A stretch of DNA of 32,640 nucleotides, from contig CAYZMH010000030.1 of the NCBI GenBank assembly GCA_964479445.1, positions 1 to 32,640 on the forward strand, read 5' to 3'. The notes under the pieces are model-generated. The model did not search any database, was not told where the DNA came from, and worked only from the letters and a program-made list of their open reading frames with translations. Below, piece by piece: positions 32,111-32,640 of this stretch. A program made the position numbers and the translations under genes. The first letter of the stretch is position 1. Each line of letters begins with the position of its first letter. The DNA comes from CAYZMH01 sp964479445 (lineage in GTDB: Bacteria > Bacteroidota > Bacteroidia > Bacteroidales > GCA-2748055).

Positions 32111-32640
32111 GTGAAAAGAGTAGCCATACTATTTATTCTGTGCCTGCTGGGGACCTGCCTGCCGGTCAGCGGGCAGTCCCCCGATTTTACCGGTTTGAAA
32201 GTAATGATCAACCCGGGTCATGGCGGGCACGACTCGGACGACCGTGGTATGCCAAACGGTTTCTGGGAGTCGGAAGGGAACCTGACCAAAGGACTCTGGT
32301 TACGCGACCTGCTGGAAGCGCGCGGCTGCGATGTGATCATGTCGCGTGTTCTAAACCGGACCGAAGATGATCTGCCGCTCTCCCAGATTGCGGCCATGGC
32401 CAATGACAACAACGTGGATCTTTTTATCTCGATCCACTCCAACGCCGGAACACAGAGCTCCAACTATCCCCTGACGATCTTTAACGGGAAGAGCGAAACC
32501 CCGTCGATTCCCGAAGCCAAGGTCTGGGCACAGATCCTTTGGGAACAACTCATCACCAACGAAGCTACCTTCTGGACCAATACGAGTCCGCACTACATCG
32601 GAGATCTCACCCTGAATCCGAGCTGGAGTTACGGGTACGG
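32111..32640 (+). CDS. N-acetylmuramoyl-L-alanine amidase (Amidase_3), partial
   Basis: The frame starts at a GTG at 32111 and stays open to the right edge, giving 176 residues of the N-terminal part. A signal peptide (VAILFILCLLGTCLPVSG) precedes an Amidase_3 domain. Zinc-ligand motifs are visible: His37 in VMINPGHGGHD, an acidic residue in FWESEGNLT (about 52-60), and His109 in LFISIHSNAG. Such enzymes remove stem peptides from MurNAc and so create the denuded glycan that GH171, SpoIID and DigH-type enzymes attack. Domain order beyond residue 176 is outside the window, and in this phylum the domain can be part of much larger secreted proteins. It follows the propeller gene by 11 bases. Confidence 0.85.
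   Translation, partial: MKRVAILFILCLLGTCLPVSGQSPDFTGLKVMINPGHGGHDSDDRGMPNGFWESEGNLTKGLWLRDLLEARGCDVIMSRVLNRTEDDLPLSQIAAMANDNNVDLFISIHSNAGTQSSNYPLTIFNGKSETPSIPEAKVWAQILWEQLITNEATFWTNTSPHYIGDLTLNPSWSYGY

Noticed and set aside
1..32640. tRNA, rRNA, CRISPR, insertion sequence or prophage features
   Set aside because: Reading both strands I found no cloverleaf-like T-arm sequence, no regularly spaced direct repeats outside the protein repeats of the T9SS gene, and no transposase or phage gene.

Overview
The window reads as a chromosomal segment of a Bacteroidota bacterium, probably of the Bacteroidales/Marinilabiliales type. Supporting signs are two large secreted proteins ending in type IX secretion (T9SS) type A sorting domains, DUF4623 domains, promoter elements of the Bacteroidota TAnnTTTG type, scarce Shine-Dalgarno sequences, and a NagB/PIG-L fusion. 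GC content is roughly 50-55% by eye and genes are tightly packed on both strands. I saw no tRNA, rRNA, CRISPR array, insertion sequence or phage gene.

Layout. (1) 1-5413, minus strand: a double-strand-break repair operon, AddA-like helicase/nuclease, then a TIGR01212 radical SAM protein, then an AddB-like protein that runs off the left edge. (2) 5592-7975, plus strand: an outer-membrane barrel protein, a lipoprotein and the tRNA 2-thiouridylase MnmA. (3) 8079-10257, minus strand: nitroreductase, APS reductase (CysH), a 45-residue Cys-rich basic protein and a GntR/FCD regulator. (4) 10357-25310: genes that mostly fit peptidoglycan glycan turnover. They comprise a D-lactate dehydrogenase of the FAD/Fe-S type, the exo-N-acetylmuramidase NamZ (GH171, DUF1343), and a seven-gene minus-strand run. 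That run includes six genes in the order glycosyltransferase, DUF4922 protein, tandem-GNAT acetyltransferase, SpoIID/LytB protein, AmpG-like permease and NagB/PIG-L fusion, with a GHL10 (DigH-like) glycosidase lying upstream as a separate unit. (5) 25636-32640, plus strand: two paralogous T9SS-exported DUF4623 proteins, a terminator, a beta-propeller-like periplasmic protein and the start of an N-acetylmuramoyl-L-alanine amidase that runs off the right edge.

The most interesting signal is an 11-base sequence, TGTCATACCAA, that I found three times, always between genes: between the D-lactate dehydrogenase and namZ, upstream of the six-gene operon, and between the GHL10 gene and the first DUF4623 gene. 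It matches the operator type of FadR-family (FCD) GntR regulators (TNGTNNNACNA) and resembles the PdhR box. A regulator of exactly this family is encoded at 9535-10257, next to the D-lactate dehydrogenase. I infer a local regulon for salvage of peptidoglycan glycan strands. Secreted enzymes would trim denuded glycan, AmpG would import fragments, NagB/PIG-L, GNAT and the GalT-like DUF4922 protein would process amino sugars, and the D-lactate dehydrogenase would burn the lactyl ether released from MurNAc. The operator sharing is seen in the sequence; the pathway is inference.
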